Part shown: positions 1-9,216 of the stretch, piece after piece
How positions within the stretch are numbered: the stretch's first letter is position 1
Layout: every line of letters begins with the position of its first letter
NCBI RefSeq assembly: GCF_039696035.1
Contig: NZ_CP155567.1
Location: 3,281,001 to 3,345,000 of the forward strand
DNA length: 64,000 nucleotides
Direction of reading: 5' to 3'
DNA from: Microbulbifer sp. SAOS-129_SWC
GTDB lineage: Bacteria > Pseudomonadota > Gammaproteobacteria > Pseudomonadales > Cellvibrionaceae
Made by a program: the position numbers and the translations under genes
Notes under the pieces: generated by a model
Seen by the model: only the letters and a program-made list of their open reading frames with translations
The model's database searches: none
Told to the model about the DNA's origin: nothing

Positions 1-349
1 GCGCACTTGCTTTACCAGCGTAATCGAGCAAGCGCTGGGTGAATTTCCTAAAGCTGCTGACCTTGCGCTGAAAGTTGAACCCCTTGAGATCGTCCGAATA
101 GAAAAATCGACGGTCCGCCGCGCTGTCCGTCTCAAGCGTCCAGACACCACCCGGTGTATCCCTTTCCCCCAGGTATTCCATTACCGCCTGCGGGGATCTT
201 CGCGCACACTTTACCAACGGCCAGTCAGTAACTAACCCCTTAAAAACCACCGGTTTGTGTGCCGGAACAATTTCAGACTCGAAAAACCGCCGGTCAACTT
301 TGTCAATCACTTCTATATTTTGCATATCTTCTCTTACCGGGGTATTCAT
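1..349 (-). CDS. Cupin-8 / JmjC-like domain protein (5' part, runs off the window)
   Basis: Reading the minus strand from 349, an open frame begins MNTPVREDMQ and continues to the window edge without a stop, for about 116 residues. The stretch VPAHKPVVFKGLVTDWPLV resembles the N-terminal part of cupin-like (cupin_8, JmjC-related) proteins. In marine polysaccharide-degrading gammaproteobacteria such genes commonly sit beside TonB receptors, SapC-like proteins and tryptophan-halogenase-like proteins. It lies downstream of the TonB receptor in the same direction, after a terminator hairpin. A second ATG at 325 has a better-placed purine-rich site (AAGAGAAG), so the start could be there. The iron-binding residues would lie outside the window, so the family call is moderate. 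Confidence 0.6.
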   Translation of the reverse strand, partial: MNTPVREDMQNIEVIDKVDRRFFESEIVPAHKPVVFKGLVTDWPLVKCARRSPQAVMEYLGERDTPGGVWTLETDSAADRRFFYSDDLKGFNFQRKVSSFRKFTQRLLDYAGKASA

Positions 350-454
350 ATACGATAACGCATCCGCCATGACTGAATCTATTTACCCTAGTCAGCCAAT
401 AGTCAGAGTAAAGAATACAATATTCACCTGCCCTGACAAGAAACCTACAGCCAT

Positions 455-486
455 AAAAAAACCCCGCAAATAAATTGCGGGGTTTT
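455..486. terminator. Bidirectional rho-independent terminator
   Basis: CCCCGCAA (462-469) pairs with TTGCGGGG (475-482) around a 5-nt loop. It is flanked by seven A on the left and TTTT on the right. On the minus strand it follows the TonB receptor stop and gives a stem followed by a long T run. Confidence 0.85.
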
Positions 487-542
487 ACTTAGCTCAATCA
501 ATATACACCGAATGAGCCTTTAGCTTGGCTGAACGCTCTTAC

Positions 543-3170
543 TCAGAACTTGTAGCGAGCACCAACCACAAAGCGACGACCATTCTGGTACAGCGAGGTC
601 AGACGAGCCTCAACACCACTATACTGCTTTACTTCTTCATCGGTCAGGTTAACCGCTTCCAGAGTAACAGAGGCATTTTCGTTGATGTGATACGCGAAGC
701 TCGCATCTACCTGACCAAATCCTTCGGTCCACAACGGGAAGCCGTTAAATGAGAATCCGTTGTTGTAGTTGTCACGGTAGTTATACATCAAGCGACCAGA
801 GAAGGCGTCATTCTCGAAGTAGCCCTGCAGGTTAGCCATATTTTCGGAAATACCAATTGCGCCCTGCGGGTTGGACACATCGGTATAAGTGTAGTTAGCA
901 GATACGCCGAAGCCATTGTCAAAGCCGTGATCAACTGCCAACTCGACACCGGTTACCTTGCCGCCTTTACCGTTAACTGGCGCAGCGAAATCAACATCGA
1001 CGTACGTATCAGTCATTTCGTCGTAACGAGGCTCAGTGTAGTACGCATTCTCGATATAGCTATCGATATCTTTGTAGAACAAAGTAGTAGAGAAGGCAGA
1101 GGCTTCACCGTAGTACCACTCGAAACCAACGTCGACCTGATTGGCAAATGTCGGGTCCAGATACGGGTTACCCGCAGAACCTTTCGGATCAGCTACGTTC
1201 AGGGAGCCGAAAGTGCTATAGCCTGACAACCGGTCCCAGTTCTGGCGCGCCATAACCCGAGCAACGGATCCGCGAACCACCATGTCGTCATTCAGGTCAT
1301 AGGCCAGGTTCAGGCTCGGCAGTATCTCACTGTAGTCATTGTCTACCGTGTTCCACTTGACATCCTGGTTGCTCAACCAAGCCCGATCGACGGTTTCGTA
1401 ACCATCACCAATGTAAGTGTAACCGGAGGAAGCCTGATCGGTAGTTACATAACGGAGACCAGCGTTACCGCGCAACGCGCCGGATTCAAAATCCGCCTGC
1501 ACATAGAAGGCGGTTGTTTGTTCTGCTACAGACCAGATTTCCGGCAGGAATTTGCTCACAGCGTAATCTGCAGGTACACCATTCAGGCTGTTGAATGCGA
1601 TTGACTCCATCACATTGCGCGCCTGACCGAGCACCTTGCTGTTGCCGTCGATGGGGCTGTTTACACTGACAATGCCTTTGCTATCAAGACCGCAGTCCGC
1701 CAGCGTCGGGCACTGATCAAAAATGTAACCCAGGTATACGGGCCAGTCGGCAGCTTTGTCTTCATTACCAGCAAGGGTGTTCGGACCGTGCCAGCTATAA
1801 ACGTTGCGATCCTGAGTGCGCTCTGCATCGCGGTATTTGATGCCGGTTTTAATTGCCGTGACCGCGCCAAACTCAACCGGGAGAGTCAAATCCAGCTGGT
1901 AGTAATTCTCTTCATCAGTGGTCGGCTTGTTGCCACCCCAGATCCATCCTGCAGAATAAGCTGCCGGATCGGTTGGACCGGGATTGGTACCGTATGACTG
2001 CGAACCCAGATTGTAAGAATAGTCAGCATCTGCAGCCACGTATTCCCACGAGGTTTCACGGTAGGTACCGCCGGACGCTGCAGTGTGACCCACAACGCCA
2101 GTCAGGCTGAAAGCATCAGTTTCGTACTCACCAGTCAGAGTGTAAGACTCTGTCTCAGTGCTTGAACGACGGTTAATGAAATCGACGAGTGCAGTACCGG
2201 AACCGTTGGCCACCGCGGTTGCGGTGTCACCGGTAATGGTCGCGGTGCCATTAGCGATCTGATCGGTGATATCGTCGGTCAGGATCATCCAGTTGGCATT
2301 CATGTTGTCCGCGTCAACGCTGGAGTTCAGGGCGTCGAGGGTGAAAGTCAACTCGTCAGACGGGCGGAATTGTGTAGATACAAAGTAAGTTGAACGCTCA
2401 CGATCTTGCTGGAAGGTCGGTGTTCCCATCAGAGTCGGGTAAATGGTGCCGTTGGAATTATCATCACTCCAGCCCAACACCTCAAAACCGTTACGCTGCT
2501 GATTGCGCTTCAGGTAGTTGCCGGCAACCAGAACACCGAAGGTTTCATCGGCATTTTTCCAGGAGTACTGACCGGAAACCGTCGGATCCCAGCTTTCGGA
2601 TGTCTCTGTGTAAGTGTTTTCTACCGCAACTGAAGCTTGATTGGCGTCCAGATCAAGCGGGCGGTTGGTGCGAACAACCACGGTACCACCGAGAGAACCT
2701 TCATCCTGAGACGCTTCCGGGCTCTTGTGCACCTCGAGGGTTTTAATCAGGGTGGAGGGCAGCAGAGTAAAGTTAAAGCTGCGTGCAGGGTTGTCCAGAA
2801 TAAACCAGTCGGCAGTAGCAACCGTTTGACCGTTCAGCGTGGTGCGGTTGTAGTCTGCACCAGCACCGCGGATGGTAACTTTTTCGCCCTGACCGAAATC
2901 GCGAGTTACCCCGACACCGGTGATACGAGCCAGAGACTCGGCGACGTTTTTGTCTGGAAATTTACCAACATCTTCCGCAGAGATCGCGTCGACGATGGCT
3001 ACAGAGTTCCGCTTTACCGACTGTGCATCCTGCAGAGAAGCACGAATACCAGTAACGGTAACTTCTTCGAGAGCATCACCAGAGGTCTGGGCCATCGCAA
3101 GCGGTGCCACCAGGCCACCACTGAGGACAGCTGCACTGACGGAGAGTGCGAGTTTGTTGCGCTTAAGCAT
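543..3170 (-). CDS. TonB-dependent receptor, probably for chitin/GlcNAc oligosaccharides
   Basis: An 875-residue outer-membrane receptor. It has an N-terminal signal peptide (MLKRNKLALSVSAAVLSGG, cleavage near AMA-Q), a TonB-box-like EEVTVTG around residue 36, a plug domain (VGKFPDKNVAESLARITGVGV), a C-terminal beta-barrel and a terminal aromatic residue (RRFVVGARYKF). It resembles the large Caulobacter/Xanthomonas type of TonB receptor used for carbohydrate import. A strong ribosome site (AGGAAGGGGAAA) precedes the ATG. Two LacI-type operators lie 70-107 nt upstream and match those before nagK, pgi and the chitinase gene. The chitooligosaccharide substrate is inferred from that shared operator, not from the protein itself. 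Confidence 0.9.
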   Translation of the reverse strand: MLKRNKLALSVSAAVLSGGLVAPLAMAQTSGDALEEVTVTGIRASLQDAQSVKRNSVAIVDAISAEDVGKFPDKNVAESLARITGVGVTRDFGQGEKVTIRGAGADYNRTTLNGQTVATADWFILDNPARSFNFTLLPSTLIKTLEVHKSPEASQDEGSLGGTVVVRTNRPLDLDANQASVAVENTYTETSESWDPTVSGQYSWKNADETFGVLVAGNYLKRNQQRNGFEVLGWSDDNSNGTIYPTLMGTPTFQQDRERSTYFVSTQFRPSDELTFTLDALNSSVDADNMNANWMILTDDITDQIANGTATITGDTATAVANGSGTALVDFINRRSSTETESYTLTGEYETDAFSLTGVVGHTAASGGTYRETSWEYVAADADYSYNLGSQSYGTNPGPTDPAAYSAGWIWGGNKPTTDEENYYQLDLTLPVEFGAVTAIKTGIKYRDAERTQDRNVYSWHGPNTLAGNEDKAADWPVYLGYIFDQCPTLADCGLDSKGIVSVNSPIDGNSKVLGQARNVMESIAFNSLNGVPADYAVSKFLPEIWSVAEQTTAFYVQADFESGALRGNAGLRYVTTDQASSGYTYIGDGYETVDRAWLSNQDVKWNTVDNDYSEILPSLNLAYDLNDDMVVRGSVARVMARQNWDRLSGYSTFGSLNVADPKGSAGNPYLDPTFANQVDVGFEWYYGEASAFSTTLFYKDIDSYIENAYYTEPRYDEMTDTYVDVDFAAPVNGKGGKVTGVELAVDHGFDNGFGVSANYTYTDVSNPQGAIGISENMANLQGYFENDAFSGRLMYNYRDNYNNGFSFNGFPLWTEGFGQVDASFAYHINENASVTLEAVNLTDEEVKQYSGVEARLTSLYQNGRRFVVGARYKF

Positions 3171-3237
3171 CGATTTCCCCTTCCTTTTTTATTGATATAA
3201 AGGTTTGGTTAGAAATTTTTTTCACCTTGTACCGCCA

Positions 3238-3255
3238 AATGATAGCGCTGTCATT
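3238..3255. promoter_or_regulatory. LacI-family (NagR-like) operator, copy 1 before the TonB receptor
   Basis: AATGATAGCGCTGTCATT, an imperfect palindrome whose 14-bp core TGATAGC/GCTGTCA is at 3240-3253, about 70 nt upstream of the receptor start. The same core with small changes occurs at four other places in the window, each before a chitin/amino-sugar or central-carbon gene. Confidence 0.75.
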
Positions 3256-3262
3256 CGTTTTT

Positions 3263-3279
3263 ATGATAGCGCTGTCATT
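3263..3279. promoter_or_regulatory. LacI-family (NagR-like) operator, copy 2 before the TonB receptor
   Basis: A second copy of the 14-bp core TGATAGCGCTGTCA at 3264-3277. Its centre is 24 bp from that of copy 1. Tandem operators at one promoter suggest tight or cooperative repression. The rest of the 3171-3599 gap is AT-rich promoter and leader sequence with no gene that I can support. Confidence 0.75.
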
Positions 3280-3551
3280 CTCAAGATCGACAATACACAG
3301 AAAAAAAATAAAAAGCTACCGCTACGCCGGGCATTTACCGCTGCAGGAGCGCCATCCGGCGCGCCCTTTGTGCCCATATAGCAACAGTTTTTCAAAAAAA
3401 CCTTTTAAAACAATAATTTAGGCTAATTCAAAAGACTCTGACGAAAGCCAATTAAAAAGTCAGGAAAGACATATCAACGTAACACTCCATTGCAGCCACA
3501 GCAACGGGTTTAGCATTTGATACCTGGTGGAGAATAGAGGCGGTTTAGAAC

Positions 3552-3588
3552 GTCTGTTCCAGTGCCGCTCGGCGACACTGGAACAGAC
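3552..3588 (-). terminator. Strong hairpin downstream of pyk
   Basis: GTCTGTTCCAGTG (3552-3564) pairs perfectly over 13 bp with 3576-3588 around an 11-nt loop, just past the pyk stop at 3600. There is no long T run on the minus strand, so it may act as an mRNA 3'-end stabiliser as much as an intrinsic terminator. Confidence 0.55.
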
Positions 3589-3599
3589 ACAGGCGGGCG

Positions 3600-5036
3600 T
3601 TATTCGATCTCTTTGATGCGCATGGAGCTGGTGTGACCGCCCATATTGAGGCGCTCGCCCTGGGTTATTAGCACGCGCTGGCCTTTATTCAGCTCCAGGC
3701 GGGAGCTCAGCACTTCGATGATGGCGTCGGTCAGGTGGCCCAGGGGTACCGAGGCGGGATCGAAATCCACCGGTTCCACACCGCGCAGCAGTACCAGCTG
3801 GCGCGCGATCCGCGGGTGGCGGGTGAGCGCGTAAATCGGCAGCTGTGTGGTGGCGCGGGACATGATGCGCGGGGTGCGGCCGGATTCGGTCAGCGCGGCG
3901 ATGGCGCACAGGTTTTCCAGGCGCGCAGCCACGTCGATGGCCGACTGGGCAATCACCGTGTCGATGCGGTTGGCCGCACTCTGGTCTGCCGCCGGGCGCG
4001 GCACGCTACCCAGGTACTGCTCCGCGCCGACGATGACTTCGGCCATGGACTCCACGGCGGCCACCGGAAAGTCACCGGCGGCGGTTTCCGCCGACAGCAT
4101 GACCGCATCGGTACCGTCGAGCACGGCGTTGGCCACGTCCATGACCTCGGCGCGGGTCGGTGTGGGACTGGTGATCATCGACTCCATCATCTGGGTGGCG
4201 GTGATCACGCCGCGGTTCAGGGCGTTGGCGCGGTTGATCAGTTTTTTCTGTACGCCGATCAGGGCCGGATCGCCAATCTCGACACCGAGATCACCGCGCG
4301 CCACCATGATGGCGTCGGCGGCCAGAATCAGGTTGTCCATCTGCTCGTCGTTGCCAACGGCTTCGGCACGCTCCACTTTGGCGACAATAGCGGCCTCGCT
4401 GCCCGCTTCCTGCATTGCGCGACGCGCGGTTTCCAGATCCTCGGCACAGCGCGGGAAACTCACCGCGAGAAAGTCCACGTCCAGCTCTGCCGCCAGCTTG
4501 ATGTCCCGGTAGTCCTTTTCCGTCAGCGCCGGCGCGGACAAACCGCCGCCGAGCAGGTTGATGCCCTTGTTGTTGGACAGCTTGCCCCCCTGCAGTACAC
4601 GGCAAAACAACTTCTGCGGTGTAGTGCCGGTGACTTCGAGGCGGACCTTGCCGTCGTCCAGCAGCAGGATATCACCGGCTTTGCAGTCGCTGATCAGGCT
4701 CGGGTAGTCGACATTGACCCGGTGCTCGTCGCCGCCGTCGGCAGGGCAATCCAGGTCCAGGGCGAACTCGCTGTTGTTCTCCAGCCACACGCTGCCGCTG
4801 GCGAAGCGGGCAATGCGGATTTTCGGTCCCTGCAGATCGCCGAGCACCGCGACCAGCTTGTCCTGTGCGGCGGCTGCGCGGCGCACTTCGTCGACGCGGC
4901 GGCGGTGATCCTCGGCACTGCCGTGGGAAAAGTTCAGGCGCACGATATTGACGCCCGCGCGCACCATTTCCTCGATAACGCGGGGTTTGTCGGTGCCGGG
5001 GCCGAGGGTGGCGACGATTTTGGTGTGGCGAATCAT
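3600..5036 (-). CDS. pyk: Pyruvate kinase
   Basis: A 478-residue cytoplasmic enzyme converting phosphoenolpyruvate and ADP to pyruvate and ATP. The start MIRHTKIVATLGPGTD and the substrate/metal segment IMVARGDLGVEIG are classic pyruvate-kinase signatures, as is ATQMMESMITSPTPTRAEVMDVANAVLDGTDAVMLS. The C-terminal allosteric domain is present, so the length is normal. It is the last gene of the Entner-Doudoroff operon and follows gap after about 95 nt holding two hairpins. Transcription is probably driven from the LacI-type promoter before pgi, unless those hairpins separate the units. Confidence 0.95.
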   Translation of the reverse strand: MIRHTKIVATLGPGTDKPRVIEEMVRAGVNIVRLNFSHGSAEDHRRRVDEVRRAAAAQDKLVAVLGDLQGPKIRIARFASGSVWLENNSEFALDLDCPADGGDEHRVNVDYPSLISDCKAGDILLLDDGKVRLEVTGTTPQKLFCRVLQGGKLSNNKGINLLGGGLSAPALTEKDYRDIKLAAELDVDFLAVSFPRCAEDLETARRAMQEAGSEAAIVAKVERAEAVGNDEQMDNLILAADAIMVARGDLGVEIGDPALIGVQKKLINRANALNRGVITATQMMESMITSPTPTRAEVMDVANAVLDGTDAVMLSAETAAGDFPVAAVESMAEVIVGAEQYLGSVPRPAADQSAANRIDTVIAQSAIDVAARLENLCAIAALTESGRTPRIMSRATTQLPIYALTRHPRIARQLVLLRGVEPVDFDPASVPLGHLTDAIIEVLSSRLELNKGQRVLITQGERLNMGGHTSSMRIKEIE

Positions 5037-5066
5037 AGGGTCTAGTCTGGCTTGTATTGGGAAAAA

Positions 5067-5117
5067 CCGGGAGAGGTTACCCCTCTCCCCCGGGTCTCTC
5101 CCCTTCTACGGGGAGAG
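5067..5117. repeat. Double hairpin between gap and pyk
   Basis: Two adjacent inverted repeats. CCGGGAGAGG (5067-5076) pairs with a C-rich arm ending near 5093, and CTCTCCCC (5096-5103) pairs with GGGGAGAG (5110-5117) around a short loop. The two stems share the CTCTCCCC/GGGGAGAG word. This may be a small intergenic palindromic repeat that sets the relative level of gap and pyk mRNA. No T run follows on either strand. Confidence 0.5.
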
Positions 5118-5130
5118 CGGAAACGCGCGA

Positions 5131-6165
5131 TCAGGCAGTTTCTGCGACCTGCGCCTCCAGTTGCAATGCTTCCGCCATGGCCAGGCTGGTATCCAGCATA
5201 CGGTGGGAGAAGCCCCACTCGTTGTCGTACCAGGCCATGACCTTGACCAGATTGCCGTTCACACGGGTGTGGTTGGCATCGAAGTGGCTGGAAGCGGTGG
5301 TGTGATTGAAATCGGACGATACCAGGGGCTGCTCGCAGCACGTCAGGACACCGCCGCTGGCTTCGGCAGCCGCGCGCATGATCGCGTTCACTTCTTCCAC
5401 CGTGGTCTCGCGCTTGGCGATAAACTGGCAGTCCACCAGGGAAACATTATTGACCGGCACACGCACGGCCATGCCGTCCAGCAGCCCTTTGAGCTCCGGC
5501 AATACCAGGCCCACGGCGGCGGCGGCGCCTGTCTTGGTGGGGATCATGTTATCGGCAGCGGCGCGGGCGCGGTAGATGTCCTTGTGCACCGCGTCCTGGG
5601 TGTTCTGGTCGTTGGTGTAGGCGTGCACGGTGGTCATGAAACCGCGCTCGATGCCCAACTCGCGGTGCAACGCCTTGGCCACCGGCGACAGACAGTTGGT
5701 GGTGCAGGAGGCGTTGGACACCACCTTGTGGTCTGCGGTCAGCTTGTCGTCATTCACACCGTAAACCACGGTCAGATCGGCGTCCTTGGACGGCGCGCTG
5801 ATCAGCACAGCCTTGGCGCCGGCCTCGAGGTGCTTGGAGGCGGCAGCCTTGTCGGTGAACAGACCGGTGCATTCCAGCACCAGATCCACACCCAACTCTG
5901 CCCACGGCAGTTTGGCCGGGTCGCGCTCCTGGCAGACCTGTACGCGGTCACCACCGATCACCAGCGCGTCGCCATCGACCGCGACTTCGGTGTTGAAGCG
6001 GCCGTGCACGGTATCGAAACGGGTCAGGTGTGCATTGGACTCCACCGGCGCCAGGTCGTTGATCGCAACCAGCTGTACGCGGTCGCCGTAGCCCGACTCG
6101 TAAATAGCGCGGGTCACATTGCGGCCGATGCGGCCGTAGCCGTTGATGGCAATCTTAATCTTCAT
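5131..6165 (-). CDS. gap: Glyceraldehyde-3-phosphate dehydrogenase, type I
   Basis: A 344-residue NAD-dependent dehydrogenase oxidising glyceraldehyde-3-P to 1,3-bisphosphoglycerate. The Rossmann start [16 protein letters not shown] and the catalytic segment [12 protein letters not shown] with its active-site cysteine are intact. The ATG at 6165 was chosen because the homologous N-terminus begins there and a GAGG site precedes it; an in-frame extension to 6219 is not supported by family length. It lies between eda and pyk, so it handles the glyceraldehyde-3-P released by KDPG aldolase. Confidence 0.95.
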   Translation of the reverse strand: MKIKIAINGYGRIGRNVTRAIYESGYGDRVQLVAINDLAPVESNAHLTRFDTVHGRFNTEVAVDGDALVIGGDRVQVCQERDPAKLPWAELGVDLVLECTGLFTDKAAASKHLEAGAKAVLISAPSKDADLTVVYGVNDDKLTADHKVVSNASCTTNCLSPVAKALHRELGIERGFMTTVHAYTNDQNTQDAVHKDIYRARAAADNMIPTKTGAAAAVGLVLPELKGLLDGMAVRVPVNNVSLVDCQFIAKRETTVEEVNAIMRAAAEASGGVLTCCEQPLVSSDFNHTTASSHFDANHTRVNGNLVKVMAWYDNEWGFSHRMLDTSLAMAEALQLEAQVAETA

Positions 6166-6215
6166 CTCACTAGCCTCTATTTTTAAAGTTGTTCCATGCC
6201 GTTGGGTGCTGCACG

Positions 6216-6848
6216 TCAAGCGGGTTTCAGCGCGCGCGCTTCTTTTGCCTGGCGGGTGATTTCAGCCCAGTCTTTTTCCTGTACCAGTTTCGGTGCAGCC
6301 ATCCAGGAGCCACCGACACACACGACATTGCCCAGCGCCAGGTATTCGGCGGCATTGCCCGGGCCGATACCACCAGTGGGGCAGAACTGCACCTGGGACA
6401 GCGGGCCACCGAGTGACTTCAGCATTGGCACGCCGCCGGCAGCCTCGGCCGGGAAGAACTTCTGGTAGCGGTAGCCACGCTCCAGCAGACGCATGACTTC
6501 CGAGGGGCTGGCGGCGCCGGGCAACAGTGGTACCTCGACCTTGTCCGCCGCATCCAGCAGCTGCTCAGTGGCGCCGGGGCTGACCATAAAGCTGGCGCCG
6601 GCATCGATCGAGCGGCGCAGGTCATCCTCGCTCAACACCGTGCCGGTACCGACGTGGGCGTCCGGCAGGTGCTTGGCAATTTCCGCCACCGCGGCCAGCG
6701 CGGAGGAAGTGCGCAGGGTAATTTCCAGTACATTCAAACCGCCCTCCACCAGCGCTTGCGCCAGCGGCAGTGCGTCCTCGACCTTGTCGATCACCAGTAC
6801 CGGGACTACTCCAGCCTGTTGCAGTACTTCGGCAAGATTTTTTTGCAT
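6216..6848 (-). CDS. eda: KDPG aldolase (2-dehydro-3-deoxy-6-phosphogluconate aldolase)
   Basis: A 210-residue class I aldolase cleaving KDPG to pyruvate and glyceraldehyde-3-P, the last step of the Entner-Doudoroff pathway. Visible motifs are [18 protein letters not shown], the Schiff-base lysine segment [14 protein letters not shown] and the phosphate-binding FCPTGGI. The start at 6848 ([17 protein letters not shown]) fits family length; the frame is open up to 6902 but that extension is low-complexity. It sits between pgl and gap in the operon. Confidence 0.95.
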   Translation of the reverse strand: MQKNLAEVLQQAGVVPVLVIDKVEDALPLAQALVEGGLNVLEITLRTSSALAAVAEIAKHLPDAHVGTGTVLSEDDLRRSIDAGASFMVSPGATEQLLDAADKVEVPLLPGAASPSEVMRLLERGYRYQKFFPAEAAGGVPMLKSLGGPLSQVQFCPTGGIGPGNAAEYLALGNVVCVGGSWMAAPKLVQEKDWAEITRQAKEARALKPA

Positions 6849-6905
6849 CGTTAAATTCCAGTTTCCTTGATTGCGCGGCGCGCGCGGCGCACCGTCGACC
6901 ATTGG

Positions 6906-7619
6906 TCAGGGCGCCCAGTAGACGGAGACCGAATTGAGGCCCTGTTTCAGAATGCTGCGCACCGGCATCTCCAGTTCGTCACTGCCCAGCAACGCCTCGC
7001 GGTAGACACGCAGCTTTTCCTCGCCGGTAATCAGCAGCTTGATATCCCGCGCCTGCAGGATCGCTGCCAGCGTCAGGGTCATGCGTTCGGTATGAGTGCC
7101 GGTCACGTCGCTCTGCTGTGCAGTAATCGCGCGGCACAATTGCGTCCCTTTCGGATCGAGGGCCGCGGCCAGGCCGTCGGCGTGCGGGAACAGCGACGCG
7201 GTGTGACCGTCACTGCCCATGCCCAGCACACAGACATCGAACGGGCGCGGCAGCTCGCCGTAGGCGCGCTCGCAGTCCGCTTGGCCCTCGGCAGCGGTGC
7301 CATGGGGCGTTTTCATGCCCAGAAACGGTGCTTCGGCGGCATAGTTCTGCAGCAGGCTGTTTTCGATAAACGCCTGGTTACTGCCACTGGCATCGCGGTC
7401 TACCCAGCGCTCATCCACCAGCGCGACATTGATCTGCGACCACGGCAGCGGGCGCCTGGACAGCTCGCGGTATACCGGCTCCGGCGTGCTGCCGCCGGAT
7501 ACCAGGAAGCTCGCCTGCCCCTGCTCTTTGATGCCGCGCTGCAGCGCCGCGGCGCAGTCGTGGGTCAGCGCCTGAACCAGGCGCTCGCGATCGGAATAAA
7601 ACTTTTCTTCTACCATCAT
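6906..7619 (-). CDS. pgl: 6-phosphogluconolactonase
   Basis: A 237-residue enzyme (DevB/SOL type) hydrolysing 6-phosphogluconolactone to 6-phosphogluconate. Recognisable motifs are FLVSGGSTPEPVYREL, INVALVDERWV and VLGMGSDGHTASLFPH. The start was set at the double methionine at 7619; a TTG-initiated extension to 7649 is possible but no clear ribosome site decides between them. It lies between zwf and eda, so the operon follows pathway order except for edd. Confidence 0.92.
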   Translation of the reverse strand: MMVEEKFYSDRERLVQALTHDCAAALQRGIKEQGQASFLVSGGSTPEPVYRELSRRPLPWSQINVALVDERWVDRDASGSNQAFIENSLLQNYAAEAPFLGMKTPHGTAAEGQADCERAYGELPRPFDVCVLGMGSDGHTASLFPHADGLAAALDPKGTQLCRAITAQQSDVTGTHTERMTLTLAAILQARDIKLLITGEEKLRVYREALLGSDELEMPVRSILKQGLNSVSVYWAP

Positions 7620-7701
7620 GGAAGTCGACTCGGTCGTTGGTCCTGTCAATGGGCCTGCAAACCCGGGTTAAACAAGGCCACGGATGGCCCTGTGCAACAA
7701 T

Positions 7702-9159
7702 TTAAGGGTTAAACCAGTGGCGGCCATCGCGCGCCAGCAGTTCTGCGGCGGCCTGCGGCCCCCAGCTACCGGCGCGGTACAGTTGCGGCTGGTTGCCGGT
7801 ATCGCGCCAGTGCTCGATGATCGGATCGACCCAGGCCCAGGCGGCCGCCACTTCATCGCGGTGGATAAACAGCGCGGAATTGTTGGCCGCCGCATCCAGC
7901 ATCAGGCGCTTGTAGGCATCACTCTTGAAGCTGTCGTAGGTGTCGGACAGCGTCAGGTTCAGCTCCGCCGGTTGCAGCTCCATGGCCAGGCTGTCCATCT
8001 TTTTCGCCATCAGTACCAGCTTGATGCTCTCTTCCGGTTGCAGGCGGATCACCAGGCGGTTGGGCAACACTTCACCCGCTGACGGTTCGTACACCCGGTG
8101 CGACACGTTCTTGTACTGGATCACGATCTCGGCGCAACGCTTCTCCATACGTTTGCCAGTGCGCAGATAAAAAGGCACTCCGGCCCAGCGCCAGTTGTCG
8201 ATGTGCGCGCGGATGGCGACAAACGTCTCTGTACTGCTGGTGGCCGCATCCAGCTCCTCGAGGTAACCGGGCACCAGCTGGGTGTCGAGGCCACCGGCGA
8301 CGTACTGGCCGCGCACAATGTTGTCATCTACGCCCTCGCCCATCAGCGGTCGCAGCGCCTCCAGCACCTTGATTTTCTCGGCGCGGATATTTTTCGAGGA
8401 CATGCTGTTGGGGGATTCCATCGCAATCAGGCACAGCAGTTGCAGCAGGTGGTTCTGCACCATGTCGCGCAGTGCGCCGGTCTCGTCGTAGAAGCCCGCG
8501 CGACCCTCGAGGCCAACTGTCTCGGAAATACTGATCTGGATATGATCGATGGTCTGGGCATCCCACAGGTGCTCGAACAGCACATTGCTGAAGCGCAGCG
8601 CCAGCAGGTTCTGGACAGTTTCCTTACCCAGGTAGTGATCGATGCGGAAAATATTATTTTCCGGGAAGTAGGTGGCGATCTTGCTGTTGATCTCGTCGGA
8701 GGTCTGGGCGTTGTAGCCCAGGGGCTTTTCCACCACCACGCGCGAGTTTTCGTGGATCAATCCCTTCAGGGACAGGTTTTCGCAGCAGGGGCCAAACACT
8801 GCCGGCGGAATCGCCAGATAAAAGATGCGCACGCGCTCGATGTCGTTGCCGAGGATATCCGCGAGCTGGTCCCACTGTTCGTCGGGCCTGGCGATATCCA
8901 GGCCCACAGCGCGCAGCAGCGGACTGAACTCCTGCCAGATTTCCTCGCTGTACTCGCCGTCGCGCAAGTGTGTCTTGAGCGCCTGCTGGGCGGTGTGCAG
9001 ATAGCCATCCGCATCTTCCTGGCGGCGGCATACGGGCAGGATCCGACACCCCTCGGCGAGACTGCCTTCCTTATAGGCGCGGTAGAGCGCCGGTATCAGC
9101 TTGCGCAGCGCAAGGTCACCGCCGCCGCCGAATAACACCATGTCAAAAGGGTTGCTCAT
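7702..9159 (-). CDS. zwf: Glucose-6-phosphate 1-dehydrogenase
   Basis: A 485-residue enzyme oxidising glucose-6-P to 6-phosphogluconolactone with NAD(P). The coenzyme loop reads FGGGGDLALRKLIPALY, a slight variant of the usual GASGDLAKRK. The substrate-binding signature FRIDHYLGKETVQNLLALRFSN is intact. It is preceded by AGAGCAAATTT and lies 57 nt downstream of edd. The length is normal. Confidence 0.95.
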   Translation of the reverse strand: MSNPFDMVLFGGGGDLALRKLIPALYRAYKEGSLAEGCRILPVCRRQEDADGYLHTAQQALKTHLRDGEYSEEIWQEFSPLLRAVGLDIARPDEQWDQLADILGNDIERVRIFYLAIPPAVFGPCCENLSLKGLIHENSRVVVEKPLGYNAQTSDEINSKIATYFPENNIFRIDHYLGKETVQNLLALRFSNVLFEHLWDAQTIDHIQISISETVGLEGRAGFYDETGALRDMVQNHLLQLLCLIAMESPNSMSSKNIRAEKIKVLEALRPLMGEGVDDNIVRGQYVAGGLDTQLVPGYLEELDAATSSTETFVAIRAHIDNWRWAGVPFYLRTGKRMEKRCAEIVIQYKNVSHRVYEPSAGEVLPNRLVIRLQPEESIKLVLMAKKMDSLAMELQPAELNLTLSDTYDSFKSDAYKRLMLDAAANNSALFIHRDEVAAAWAWVDPIIEHWRDTGNQPQLYRAGSWGPQAAAELLARDGRHWFNP

Positions 9160-9216
9160 AAATTTGCTCTACGATTTTTCCTGCGTTCTGGTGCACCGCG
9201 CGGGCACACCACAACA

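Noticed and set aside
3735..5045. 436-codon open frame antisense to pyk
   Set aside because: Shadow frame; pyruvate kinase motifs on the other strand are unambiguous.
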